DNA of 64,000 bases from Salegentibacter salarius (GTDB taxonomy: Bacteria; Bacteroidota; Bacteroidia; Flavobacteriales; Flavobacteriaceae), in NCBI RefSeq assembly GCF_900168265.1, contig NZ_FVZF01000009.1, positions 1-64,000 on the forward strand. Reading direction: 5' to 3'. Under the pieces are notes generated by a model that made no database searches, had not been told where the DNA came from, and was given only the letters and a program-made list of their open reading frames with translations. Shown here one piece after another: positions 36,360 to 45,704 of this stretch (its first letter is position 1; every line of letters starts with the position of its first letter). The position numbers and the translations under genes are program-made.

Positions 36360-39347
36360 ATGATACAAAAGTCCCCCCGATTTTTCTTTCTTTTAAAAAT
36401 TGCCTTTTTGGTGATGGGGATGTTTTTTACTTCAGATTTATTGGCTCAAGATTTACTTATAGGTAATGATGATATTACTATATCTGCTGTTGATCCTCCA
36501 AGGGAAGTAGACAATGTGATTTATAGTAAAAACTCTAAGCTTACAATTACCGGTACTTTAATTGTAAATGGAGAGTTTAATATGGATATAAATGGTGCAT
36601 CTTTAGAGTTAGGTGAAGGTGGGAGGTTAATTGTATATGGTAATTTCATTGCTCATAATAAGGTCAATATCACTCTAAAAAAGGACAGCTATCTTATTGT
36701 ATATGGTGATTTCACAAAGGGAGGTTCATCTGGTCAGGATTTGGTAATTATAGATAATGCTAAAATCTATATTTTGGGTAATGGAGATAATTGGGGTGGT
36801 AATTTTACCGGTTGTGGTGGTCAATATGACGGCACTACTACCACCCAAGGTGATGATTGTGACTTTGGTAATGAAGAAGATTTCGAAAACAATCAGGATG
36901 AATTTCCTGATGATTTAGTGGAACAACTCAATTGCTATGATCTAACTGCTATATCTGATCAGGTGGTATGTGAGGGTGGTACTGCGACTTTTACTGTACC
37001 TGAGCTTGCTGATGTAACTTATGAATGGCAGGAGAAAAGCGGAGATGACGATTGGCAGACGGTAATTATAGACTCCACTTCCAACTCTTATTCAATACCA
37101 AATACTTCAGTTGAAAATAGTGGGAATCTTTACCGGCTTATCGTAAAACCAACCGATCCAGCTAATTCTAATTGCAAAATATCAATATCAAGAAATGTGC
37201 TTCTTACGGTAGATAATTTACCTGTTCCTATAGTATCGAGCAATTCTCCTGTTTGCCAGGGAAGTGATATTCAGCTTATTTCCTCCACTATTTCAGGAGT
37301 TACATATCAATGGTCGGGACCTAATGGTTTTACTTCCAATGAGCAAAATCCTGTTATTCCAAATGCTAACCAGGTAAATGCAGGAAACTATTCGCTTGTT
37401 GTTACTAATGCCAATGATTGTAGCAGTATTATTAAATATGTAACGATTGTGGTTAAGGATGAATGGAAATGGACGGGCGCCGAAAACACCAACTGGAACA
37501 ATACCAATAACTGGAGTTGCAACAGCCTGCCTACTTTAGAGATCGATGTATTAATTCCCGAAAATTTAGCTTCAGGAAATTATCCTGAAATAAATCCTGG
37601 AACTAATGCTTTTGCTAAAGATTTAGTTATCGAAAATACCGCAAGTGTATTAGTCAATGATAACTGGTTGCGTATTGCCGGGAATTTGACTAATAATGGA
37701 GTCCTAAACACGTTTACAGGTAGTATTTCTTTTGAAGGAACTTCAGCGCAGATCATTCCAAATTCAGCTTTTGAAAATAACCGAATTCGAAATTTAAATA
37801 TTGATAATAGTTCGGGAGTAACTTCAGAGGCGATTATTGAAGTTACAGGAACTTTAAAAGTTGAAAACGGAAATTTTGATACCGGTAATGAACTGACCTT
37901 AATTTCTGACGAAAATCAAACCGCACTTATAGACGGCACTGGAAATGGCGAAGTAATTGGTTTGGTGAGTATGCAACGTTATCTTGATAAAGCATTTGGT
38001 TATAAATATTTTAGTGCTCCATTTCAAAATTCTATAGTATACGATTTTGCTCCTTATATGGATTTTGAAGACCCTGTCACAGGATTTACTCACTTTTACC
38101 GCTATGAAGAAAACCGAAGAATAGATAGCCTTGATCTTGATGCTACCGGTTGGGAAGCTTATATTACCCCCGGAAATAGCTTAAATGTTACTGAAGGTTA
38201 TGCACTTAATTTTGGAACATCAACCGCTTCACAAACTATAGAGTTAAGTGGTGAAGTTAACCATGGTACTATTCCAGCACGCCAGTTAGAAAATAATCAT
38301 CGGGAACATACCAAAGGTTTTCATTTAGTAGGAAATCCCTATCCTTCGCCTATAGATTGGAATGCATCACAAGGTTGGACCCGGGATAATATTGATGACG
38401 GAATTTACTTCTTTACCGCTAGCGATGATAACCAGTACACAGGTACTTACACCGCCTATGTAAACGATGTTTCTACTGGTGAACCGATATCAGATGGAAG
38501 CTCACCCAGCATTATTCCTTCTATGCAGGGCTTTTTTATAAAAGTAAGCGATTCTGATACTCAGGATTTGGTAACCGGTAGCTTTGGAATGAATAACAAT
38601 GTTCGTGTCACAAATTTCGAACAGGAATTCTATAGATCGCAAATTACTGAGCAAAAATCACTCGTTCGTTTAGAGTCAGGTTTTAAAGGAGCTAATCGAA
38701 AAGATCCTATGGTGATCTACTTTTCCTCGTATGCCACGCCTAATTTTGAAAAGGAAATGGACGCGCATAAATTAATGAATACCGATCCTGCCGTACCGAG
38801 TTTTTATAATATAACTGAAGACCAAAAAGAACTGGCTATTAATGCGATTCCATTTCCGGAAAGCAGGAGCTACAAAAAAATTCCGCTGGGAATAAAAGCT
38901 GATCAAAATGGTCAGATGCACATCAACTTATCCGCAATAGAAAATTTAAGTCCAAATTTCAATATTTACTTAATAGATCACGTAAAAAGTATAGGTCAGA
39001 ACCTTAGTAAAAATCCTGAATACACCTTTAATATAAAAGCAGGAACACATAATTCCAGGTTCGAATTAATGTTTTCTGAAGAAGAAGTTTCAAGTCCGGC
39101 AATTGCATTTAACGAACCTTTTGATGTTAAAGTTGAAGATGGTAATGTAGTAATAGAGCTAAATTTAGAAGAAAGCCAGCAAGGGATTTTAAGAGCGAGT
39201 ACTATTACCGGACAAATACTCCAAATTAAAGAAGGGCGTGGAAAAGACCAGGTGACTTTTGACGGTATTACCAGTGACGGAGTATATATTATTAACCTTC
39301 AGGTAGGTAAAGCAAGGCACGCCAAAAAAGTAGTCATAAAAAAATAG
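36360..39347 (+). CDS. Large T9SS-sorted surface protein (adhesin-like)
   Basis: 995 residues. Signal peptide to about 29 (SDLLAQ). It has an N-terminal right-handed-helix-like region (LTITGTLIVNGEFNM; RLIVYGNFIAH), two PKD/Ig-like repeats (about 195-380, with VCEGGTATFTV and VCQGSDIQLISS) and a region W-K-W-T-G-x-x-N-T-x-W-N-N. The C-terminal sorting domain ends GVYIINLQVGKARHAKKVVIKK, the type A pattern read by the type IX secretion system. It should be secreted and attached at the cell surface. It is one base from the chaperone stop and 10 before the next DUF4402, so it is part of the fibre operon. An adhesive role is inferred. Confidence 0.85.
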   Translation: MIQKSPRFFFLLKIAFLVMGMFFTSDLLAQDLLIGNDDITISAVDPPREVDNVIYSKNSKLTITGTLIVNGEFNMDINGASLELGEGGRLIVYGNFIAHNKVNITLKKDSYLIVYGDFTKGGSSGQDLVIIDNAKIYILGNGDNWGGNFTGCGGQYDGTTTTQGDDCDFGNEEDFENNQDEFPDDLVEQLNCYDLTAISDQVVCEGGTATFTVPELADVTYEWQEKSGDDDWQTVIIDSTSNSYSIPNTSVENSGNLYRLIVKPTDPANSNCKISISRNVLLTVDNLPVPIVSSNSPVCQGSDIQLISSTISGVTYQWSGPNGFTSNEQNPVIPNANQVNAGNYSLVVTNANDCSSIIKYVTIVVKDEWKWTGAENTNWNNTNNWSCNSLPTLEIDVLIPENLASGNYPEINPGTNAFAKDLVIENTASVLVNDNWLRIAGNLTNNGVLNTFTGSISFEGTSAQIIPNSAFENNRIRNLNIDNSSGVTSEAIIEVTGTLKVENGNFDTGNELTLISDENQTALIDGTGNGEVIGLVSMQRYLDKAFGYKYFSAPFQNSIVYDFAPYMDFEDPVTGFTHFYRYEENRRIDSLDLDATGWEAYITPGNSLNVTEGYALNFGTSTASQTIELSGEVNHGTIPARQLENNHREHTKGFHLVGNPYPSPIDWNASQGWTRDNIDDGIYFFTASDDNQYTGTYTAYVNDVSTGEPISDGSSPSIIPSMQGFFIKVSDSDTQDLVTGSFGMNNNVRVTNFEQEFYRSQITEQKSLVRLESGFKGANRKDPMVIYFSSYATPNFEKEMDAHKLMNTDPAVPSFYNITEDQKELAINAIPFPESRSYKKIPLGIKADQNGQMHINLSAIENLSPNFNIYLIDHVKSIGQNLSKNPEYTFNIKAGTHNSRFELMFSEEEVSSPAIAFNEPFDVKVEDGNVVIELNLEESQQGILRASTITGQILQIKEGRGKDQVTFDGITSDGVYIINLQVGKARHAKKVVIKK

Positions 39348-39357
39348 AGAAAACGAT

Positions 39358-39864
39358 ATGTATAACTTTAGTTTTTATAAAACATCTTTTTGGATATTGC
39401 TATTTATGCTTTCAGTAATGGAAGTTAGCGCCCAGGAGAATCCGCCAATTCCCATTGAAGTTGAAGTAAGAACTACACAGTTTCTAAATTTTGGATCTTT
39501 TACCGTAGGCACCAATGGCGGTACTGTAAGGGTAGGCCCTGACGGTAGTAGAACGGGCAACGGTGATATATACCTGCTGAATATGGGAGCAAGTCCTTCT
39601 TACGCAATATTTGATGTTTATGCTAACCCAGGCACAATTATTCAAATTCAACCTCATTTGGAGACTACTCTTTCCGGTCCTTCAGGAAGTGATGTAAAAC
39701 TTCGAGTTAATTTACAGCAGGACATAAGCACGGGTTCTACTTTTGTTGTTACAAAATCGCCGCAGGAGGTTTTTGTGGGAGGCACTTTGTATATAAATAG
39801 CCAGGTAGCTGGACCTCCAGGCCCATACAATGGTAATTTGCGTTTAACTTTTATTCACCAATAG
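39358..39864 (+). CDS. DUF4402-like subunit 4 (candidate tip or base subunit)
   Basis: 168 residues, signal peptide ending EVSAQ. The core resembles the other DUF4402 proteins (FLNFGSFTVGTNGGTVRVGPDGSRTGNGDIYLLNMG) and the last strand is YNGNLRLTFIHQ. From cleavage site to the LNFGSF strand it has about 19 residues, against 24-27 in subunits 1-3, so it lacks most of the N-terminal extension that would donate a strand to a neighbour. That fits a tip subunit, which needs only a groove. It sits directly before the usher-like gene, 18 bases away. The tip role is inference. Confidence 0.72.
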   Translation: MYNFSFYKTSFWILLFMLSVMEVSAQENPPIPIEVEVRTTQFLNFGSFTVGTNGGTVRVGPDGSRTGNGDIYLLNMGASPSYAIFDVYANPGTIIQIQPHLETTLSGPSGSDVKLRVNLQQDISTGSTFVVTKSPQEVFVGGTLYINSQVAGPPGPYNGNLRLTFIHQ

Positions 39865-39881
39865 TAAGCACTCCCCGGTTA

Positions 39882-42452
39882 ATGCATTCACTATTCCGAT
39901 TTTTCTTAACAGAGTTTTCTATAAAACTTTTCTTAGGCTTTTTATGTTTCTTTTGTTTCTCATTTTCAACATTTGCCCAGGAAGATTTTCCTGAATACGA
40001 TGAGTTAAGCGTAGAAATGAATGTACCCGATCTTGGTGTTATAGAAATTCCTATCGCTATTAAAGGTCAGGATGCCTACATTCCTGTTAAAGAACTTTTT
40101 GATTATTTAAAGATCAAGAATGAGGAAACTGAAAATGGTGTAGAAGGCTTTATTATTCATCCCGATTCTTCTTACGTTATAAACCCTTCAGAGAATAGAA
40201 TTCTTTATAAAGACCAGGAATTTGCGCTTAGTGATGAGCAATACATAAAAACACCGCTAAACCTCTATTTGAAATCAAATCTTTTTGGGCAAATTTTCGG
40301 CTTAAACACAAACTTTTCATTTAGAAGTCTCTCGGTAACCATGAAGACTGAAAAAGATCTGCCTGTTATAAAAGAAATGCGCCTTAAAAAAGTAAGGGAG
40401 AATCTTAATCGCGTAAAGGGTATTATAGAGCCCGATACTACCATGGCCAGGCGTTATCCATTTTTTAAAGGTGGTGCTTTAGATTGGGGTGTGGTCACTA
40501 CACAGCAAAGTGAATTTGAAGATGATAATCGCCTATCTCTAGGTTTGGGTACGATGTTTTTAGGAGGGGAAACCAACCTCATGCTTAACTATTCTACCAG
40601 GGTTCCTTTTGATTCCAGAAACCAATTTTACCAATGGCGTTATATAAATAATGAAAGTAAAATTTTTAAACAGGTAACAGCAGGTAGAATTTTTACTCGT
40701 GCTACCTCTTCTCTATTTGCGCCGGTTAGTGGTGTACAAATTAGCAATAGCCCATTTCAAAACCGCAGGTCTTTTGGAACCTATGTGCTTAACGATTATA
40801 CCGAACCCCGTTGGACGGTAGAATTGTATGTGAATAATGTTTTAGTTGAATTTACCCAGGCAGATGCCTCGGGTTTCTATACTTTTGATGTTCCGTTAAT
40901 GTATGGAAATACCGCCGTAAGCCTCAGATTTTATGGCCCATACGGGGAAGAACGGATCCAGGAAAGAGTAATTAATATTCCTTATAATTTTGTTCCTAAA
41001 AATGAATTAGAATATACGCTTAGCGCAGGAATTGTTGAAAATGATGAGCTAAATCGCTTTTCCCGGGTAAATTTTAATTATGGATTAAGCAATGCTGTAA
41101 CTATAGGTGGTGGGGCAGAATATCTTACCGGCGTTACTAGCGGGGAAGTAATGCCTTTTGTAAATTCTTCCATTCGTTTTGCTTCAAACTTTCTCTTTAC
41201 AGGGGAATATATGCACGGAGTTAAAGGAGAAGGGATTTTGAGTTATAGAACCCCGGGAAATCTTCAGGTAGACCTTAATTATATAAAATATGATGAAGAT
41301 CAAACCGCGATTAATTTTAATTACCTGGAAGAAAGAAAAATAAGCTTTTCGGCACCTATTCGAACTAAAAATTTCTCGATGTTTAGTCGGTTTAGTGTGA
41401 ACCAGATCATTATGCCCACTACCGAGTTTACCACGGCACAATTATTACTTTCTGGTGCAATAATGGGTATTAGCACCAACCTTACTACTTACGGGATTTA
41501 TAACGACCGTGTAAAAGAGCCCACAATTTATACCTCGCTTTCTCAGAATTACAGGCTTCCGAATAAATTCCTTTTTTCACCACAAATACAATATGATTTT
41601 AGTCGAAATCAATTCAATAATATAATTCTTGAAATAGAACGTCCGGTTTTTGAGCAGGGTTTTGTCAATTTTGCTTATGAAAATAATCTTTTACGGGACG
41701 CTCATATTTTTGAAGTCGGTTTAAGGTATGCTTTCAATTTTGCACAAACCTCGGTAACTTCAAGACTTGGAAATAGAAACAATTCTTTTGTACAATCTGC
41801 CCGCGGAAGTTTATTATTAGACGATAATACGGGATATATTATGGGCAATAACCGTACTGCTATGTCTAAAGCCGCATTAAGTATTATTCCGTTCTTAGAT
41901 TATAATACCAACGGAAAGAGAGATCCTATGGAGCCGGCGGTAAGCGGAATGGAAATTAAAAATATGTCTGGCAGGCTTTCCTATAATGAAGATGAAACGG
42001 TGCTTAGAATTACCGAACTTCAACCTTATATAGACTTAATCCTGGAAGTTAACCCAAATAGCCTTGACAATATTGCCTGGAAGGTGAAAAATGAAAAAAT
42101 AAAAGTGCACACCATTCCTAATCAATTCCAGGAAATTGAAGTGCCCGTAGAAGTTCTTGGAGAAGTAGCCGGAATGGTTTACTTTAAAGAAGGAAACAGC
42201 CTGCGCGGCCAGGGTAGAATTACGGTAAATATTATAGATGAAAACGGAAACCTAGTAAAAGAAATTTTAACGGAAGGAGACGGTTACTTTACTTATCTGG
42301 GATTAAAACCAGGGAATTACACCGCCGAAATTGATCCTGTTCAAATACAGAAACTCGGTTACACAGCCAGCGATGCCATAGATTTTGAAATCCAGGTAGA
42401 TGAATACGGTGATATTGTAGATACTCTTGAATTTACAATTCAAGAAGAATAA
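39882..42452 (+). CDS. Fimbrial usher-like outer-membrane protein
   Basis: 856 residues, signal peptide ending STFAQ. Residues about 45-165 look like an usher N-terminal domain (AYIPVKELFDYLKI; RILYKDQEFALSD; LPVIKEMRLKKVRENL). A beta-barrel follows with the usher hallmark VTAGRIFTRATSSLFAPVSG, then GVQISNSPFQNRRSF, a plug-like insert WTVELYVNNVLVEFTQADAS...FYTFDVPLMYGNTAVSLRFYG, and NIPYNFVPKNELEYTLSAGI. Near residue 675 it has LDYNTNGKRDPMEPAVSGMEI, the Ca-loop type C-terminal segment of archaic ushers, and it ends in a carboxypeptidase-like beta-domain. It would export DUF4402 subunits. It converges with zero-base spacing on the GntP gene. Confidence 0.78.
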   Translation: MHSLFRFFLTEFSIKLFLGFLCFFCFSFSTFAQEDFPEYDELSVEMNVPDLGVIEIPIAIKGQDAYIPVKELFDYLKIKNEETENGVEGFIIHPDSSYVINPSENRILYKDQEFALSDEQYIKTPLNLYLKSNLFGQIFGLNTNFSFRSLSVTMKTEKDLPVIKEMRLKKVRENLNRVKGIIEPDTTMARRYPFFKGGALDWGVVTTQQSEFEDDNRLSLGLGTMFLGGETNLMLNYSTRVPFDSRNQFYQWRYINNESKIFKQVTAGRIFTRATSSLFAPVSGVQISNSPFQNRRSFGTYVLNDYTEPRWTVELYVNNVLVEFTQADASGFYTFDVPLMYGNTAVSLRFYGPYGEERIQERVINIPYNFVPKNELEYTLSAGIVENDELNRFSRVNFNYGLSNAVTIGGGAEYLTGVTSGEVMPFVNSSIRFASNFLFTGEYMHGVKGEGILSYRTPGNLQVDLNYIKYDEDQTAINFNYLEERKISFSAPIRTKNFSMFSRFSVNQIIMPTTEFTTAQLLLSGAIMGISTNLTTYGIYNDRVKEPTIYTSLSQNYRLPNKFLFSPQIQYDFSRNQFNNIILEIERPVFEQGFVNFAYENNLLRDAHIFEVGLRYAFNFAQTSVTSRLGNRNNSFVQSARGSLLLDDNTGYIMGNNRTAMSKAALSIIPFLDYNTNGKRDPMEPAVSGMEIKNMSGRLSYNEDETVLRITELQPYIDLILEVNPNSLDNIAWKVKNEKIKVHTIPNQFQEIEVPVEVLGEVAGMVYFKEGNSLRGQGRITVNIIDENGNLVKEILTEGDGYFTYLGLKPGNYTAEIDPVQIQKLGYTASDAIDFEIQVDEYGDIVDTLEFTIQEE

Positions 42453-43799
42453 TTAGATCAAAAACCATAAAATTAGGGATACAAAAAGACCTACTACCGC
42501 AATCAAGGTGGTCATTACCGTCCAGGTTTTAAAAGTTTGTTTTTCGGTGAGTCCCAGATACTGTCCCACCAACCAAAATCCGCTATCATTCACGTGTGAT
42601 AAAATTGAAGCTCCTGAGGCAATCGCAATTACAATAAGTGAAGTTTGGGCCATAGAATAGTCCCCACCGGTTAAAACCGGTGCGGTAATGCCCGCGGCGG
42701 TGATCATTGCTACGGTAGAAGATCCCTGTAGAACCCGTACCAGCGCTGCTACAATAAAACCAAATATCAAAGGATTAAACCAGGCATTGTTCAATGCATC
42801 TGCAATCATTTCACCCGCACCGGTATTTATAAGGATTTGTTTAAAAGCACCGCCGGCACCGGTAAGTAAGATTATTATTCCTGCTGCCTGAAAAGATTTT
42901 GTAGCCACTTTCTGTAAAAATTCCTTTTGCATCCCGCGCCGAACACCCAGAAAATACCAGGCAATAAGATTCGCAATAATTAATGCGGAAAAAGGATGTC
43001 CGACTAATTCTATGGAATATAAAATACTTCCCGAAATTGAAACTCCATCAAACAAAGGACTTTGCACCAAGGTATTTGCCACAATTAAGAAAATAGGAAT
43101 TAGAATTATAGAAATAATAAGTCCCGGGGATGGTGCTTTTTCTTCATCGTATTCAATTTCTTCAGAAAATGTCTTCGGTTCAATTTTTATTCTTTTTGAA
43201 ATAAAACGAGCAAAAATAGGTCCGCTGATAATTGCCGCGGGAATTCCTGCCAGGAAACCAAAAACGATTACCCAGCCCAAATCTGCTCCCAGAATGTCGG
43301 CAACCGCAATTGGTCCCGGAGTTGGCGGAATAAAAGCGTGGGTAATTGCCAAACCGGCCAATAGAGGCAGCGCATAAAGCAAAAGTGATTTTCCTGTTCT
43401 TTTGCTCAGCGCATAAGTTACCGGCACCAGAATAATAAAAGCAACATCAAAGAAAACGGGAATAGCCACCGCAAAACCGGTAACCATCATTGCCCAGGGT
43501 GCTCTTTTATCGCCTGTTTTCTTTAATAGGAAGGAAGCCAAACGTTGTGCGCCACCAGATTGTTCTAAAACTCCACCAAATAAAGCCCCCAAGCCAACTA
43601 CCGTTGCTACAAAACCAAGAGTGCTTCCCATCCCGTGCTTCATAGTCTCCAGGATTTCGGTAGCGGGCATTCCTGCAAGAATTCCAACAGCTATACAAAC
43701 AATTAGAAGAGATAAAAATGCCTGTATTTTTAATCTTAAAATTAGGAATAGCAAAAGTGCGATTCCAGCGAAAACGGCAAAGAGTAATTGTAGTTCCAT
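42453..43799 (-). CDS. GntP-family gluconate permease
   Basis: 448 residues with about 12-13 membrane segments. GntP hallmarks are visible: GMGSTLGFVATVVGLGALFGGVLEQSGGAQRLA near residue 60, ITHAFIPPTPGPIAVADILGADLG near 155, and LRVLQGSSTVAMITAAGITAPVL near 365. It imports D-gluconate or a related sugar acid with protons. It starts 3 bases after the gluconokinase/6PGDH fusion, so gluconate taken up is phosphorylated and oxidised by its neighbour. Confidence 0.94.
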   Translation of the reverse strand: MELQLLFAVFAGIALLLFLILRLKIQAFLSLLIVCIAVGILAGMPATEILETMKHGMGSTLGFVATVVGLGALFGGVLEQSGGAQRLASFLLKKTGDKRAPWAMMVTGFAVAIPVFFDVAFIILVPVTYALSKRTGKSLLLYALPLLAGLAITHAFIPPTPGPIAVADILGADLGWVIVFGFLAGIPAAIISGPIFARFISKRIKIEPKTFSEEIEYDEEKAPSPGLIISIILIPIFLIVANTLVQSPLFDGVSISGSILYSIELVGHPFSALIIANLIAWYFLGVRRGMQKEFLQKVATKSFQAAGIIILLTGAGGAFKQILINTGAGEMIADALNNAWFNPLIFGFIVAALVRVLQGSSTVAMITAAGITAPVLTGGDYSMAQTSLIVIAIASGASILSHVNDSGFWLVGQYLGLTEKQTFKTWTVMTTLIAVVGLFVSLILWFLI

Positions 43800-43802
43800 T
43801 AA

Positions 43803-45704
43803 TTATTTTTTTTTCCATTGGGTATGAAAAAATTCACCTCGCGGTTTATCGTTTCGCTCATAAGTATGAGCTCCAAAATAATCTCGTTGCGCCTGTATCA
43901 TATTGGCTGCATTTTGTGCCGAAGTAAAATTTAATAGGTAATTGGCGGCAGCCGATAAAACTGGAACGCTATAACCTGCCTGCAATGAGATTCCAACTAT
44001 TTTGGTTAATGAAGCCTGATCTTGTTTTATTGCTGAAATAATATTTTTATCCAGTAATAAATGCCTATCTGAATCTTTAAAGACCTCTACCAGATCTTCC
44101 ATTAAGCCCGATCTTATGATGCAGCCATTGGTCCAAACCCGGGAAATTTCAGATAAGTTGAGACTCCAGTTGTATTCTGAAGATGCTACCCGAAGTAAAT
44201 CATAACCTATTGCATGATTAATAATACTCGCTGATTTGTAGGCTCTAAATAATTCCTCTTTAATCTCATCTAATTTCTCTTCTTGATTATTTGAAGGCTT
44301 ATATAATTTTGAAGCTTCTATTCGAATTTCCTTCATTCCTGAAATATTCCTGGCCAAAACTGCTGCAGTAATGGTATCTAAAGGCACCCCAAGCTCTAAA
44401 GCAGCATTAGTAGACCAGCCACCTGTGCCCTTCTGCTTCGCTGCATCCAGGATTTTATGTATAAGAAAACTTTCATTTTCTTTTTTCCGAAGAATATCTA
44501 CAGTGATTTCTAATAAATAGCTTTTTATTTCTTTGTTCCAGGCCTCAAAAAGATCGGCTATCTCTTCAGGATTGGTTTTGGTATAAAAGCGAAAAAGATG
44601 ATAGATTTCAGCAATAAGCTGCATTTCACCATACTCAATTCCATTGTGCAACATTTTCACAAAATGCCCGGCCCCATCTGGTCCTATATGGGCACAACAA
44701 GGATTTCCGTTTTTATCTTTGGCAGCTATTTTTTCCAGAAATGGTCCCAGTTGTTTATAAGCTTCCAAAGAACCACCGGGCATCACAGACGGACCTTTTA
44801 AAGCTCCTTCTTCGCCACCGGATATTCCACAGCCCATAAAGTGAATTCCTTGCTCCTTTAAAGCCTGTTCCCTGCGAAATGTATCTTTATAATGAGAGTT
44901 CCCGCCATCGGTAATAATATCTCCCTTATCTAAAATAGGAAGCAGACTTTCTATTACTGCATCAACGGCAGCTCCGGCATTTACCATTAATAAGATCTTC
45001 CTGGGGCGTTTAAGTGATTTCACAAAATCCTGTAAATCGTCAAAACCTTTAAAAGTATATTTTTCAGCATTTTCCTGCACAAAATCTTTAGCAATTCCTT
45101 CTTCTTTACCGGGAACGTACCGATTAAAAACCGATACTTTAATATTCTTTGAAAGCAGGTTTAGAGCCAGACTCTTACCCATTACTCCAAGACCAATAAG
45201 CCCGATTTCTGCTTCAGGAAAATTTAATTTCGCCATAATTTCTTTTAAAATATTTTCTTCAGAAGTATTTACATTAATTCTTAATCCATAAATTGGCTCT
45301 TCCAGGGTTTCAAATTGAGAGTTGAGCATTTCTGATTTAAAATAATGCCCTTTCCGGGATTTTAACCTGTTTAAGATCACCTCAAATTCTGCCTGGAGAA
45401 AAATCCAGTTCAAATCACTTTCGGGAATTGAAGTTAATTGTTTTCGGTACTTCTCCTTTAACGCCGAACAAGCCAATACCGCTCCGCCGATTTGGTTCCA
45501 CTCTATAATATTTTGGGCCAAAACTTTTAACCAGCCTTTTCTATCCTTATCCTCCAGTGGAATCCCGTTTTTCATCTTTTCCAAATTTTCCGGCGGATGA
45601 AAATCATCGGCATCATAAAAGGGCAGGTCTAGTTTTTCTGCAAGTAGTTTTCCGATGGTAGTTTTACCAGATCCAGAAACGCCCATCATAATATATATTG
45701 CCAT
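43803..45704 (-). CDS. gnd: Gluconokinase / 6-phosphogluconate dehydrogenase fusion
   Basis: 633 residues with two enzymes in one chain. Residues 1-160 are a GntK-type gluconokinase: P-loop GVSGSGKTT (8-16), substrate segment YDADDFHPPENLEKM and the VLACSALKEKYR lid/base region. Residues about 165-630 are a complete 6PGDH: IGLIGLGVMGKSLALN (dinucleotide fold), VNAGAAVDAVI, ITDGGNSHYKDT, GISGGEEGALKGPSVMPGG, GAGHFVKMLHNGIEYGEMQL with the catalytic Lys, and the long helical C-terminal half. It should convert gluconate to 6-phosphogluconate and then to ribulose 5-phosphate. Its start overlaps the GreA/B gene stop by 1 base (TAATG). Confidence 0.95.
   Translation of the reverse strand: MAIYIMMGVSGSGKTTIGKLLAEKLDLPFYDADDFHPPENLEKMKNGIPLEDKDRKGWLKVLAQNIIEWNQIGGAVLACSALKEKYRKQLTSIPESDLNWIFLQAEFEVILNRLKSRKGHYFKSEMLNSQFETLEEPIYGLRINVNTSEENILKEIMAKLNFPEAEIGLIGLGVMGKSLALNLLSKNIKVSVFNRYVPGKEEGIAKDFVQENAEKYTFKGFDDLQDFVKSLKRPRKILLMVNAGAAVDAVIESLLPILDKGDIITDGGNSHYKDTFRREQALKEQGIHFMGCGISGGEEGALKGPSVMPGGSLEAYKQLGPFLEKIAAKDKNGNPCCAHIGPDGAGHFVKMLHNGIEYGEMQLIAEIYHLFRFYTKTNPEEIADLFEAWNKEIKSYLLEITVDILRKKENESFLIHKILDAAKQKGTGGWSTNAALELGVPLDTITAAVLARNISGMKEIRIEASKLYKPSNNQEEKLDEIKEELFRAYKSASIINHAIGYDLLRVASSEYNWSLNLSEISRVWTNGCIIRSGLMEDLVEVFKDSDRHLLLDKNIISAIKQDQASLTKIVGISLQAGYSVPVLSAAANYLLNFTSAQNAANMIQAQRDYFGAHTYERNDKPRGEFFHTQWKKK

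Noticed and set aside
33723-42452. Type V (FimA/Mfa1) fimbriae of Bacteroidota
   Set aside because: No FimA/Mfa-like lipoprotein subunits with lipobox are present; the subunits end in signal peptidase I type sites and a PapD-like chaperone is encoded.
42453-43377. Open frames on the plus strand inside the GntP gene (for example 43012-43377)
   Set aside because: They are antisense to a clear 448-residue permease with family motifs; the translated products have no recognisable domains.
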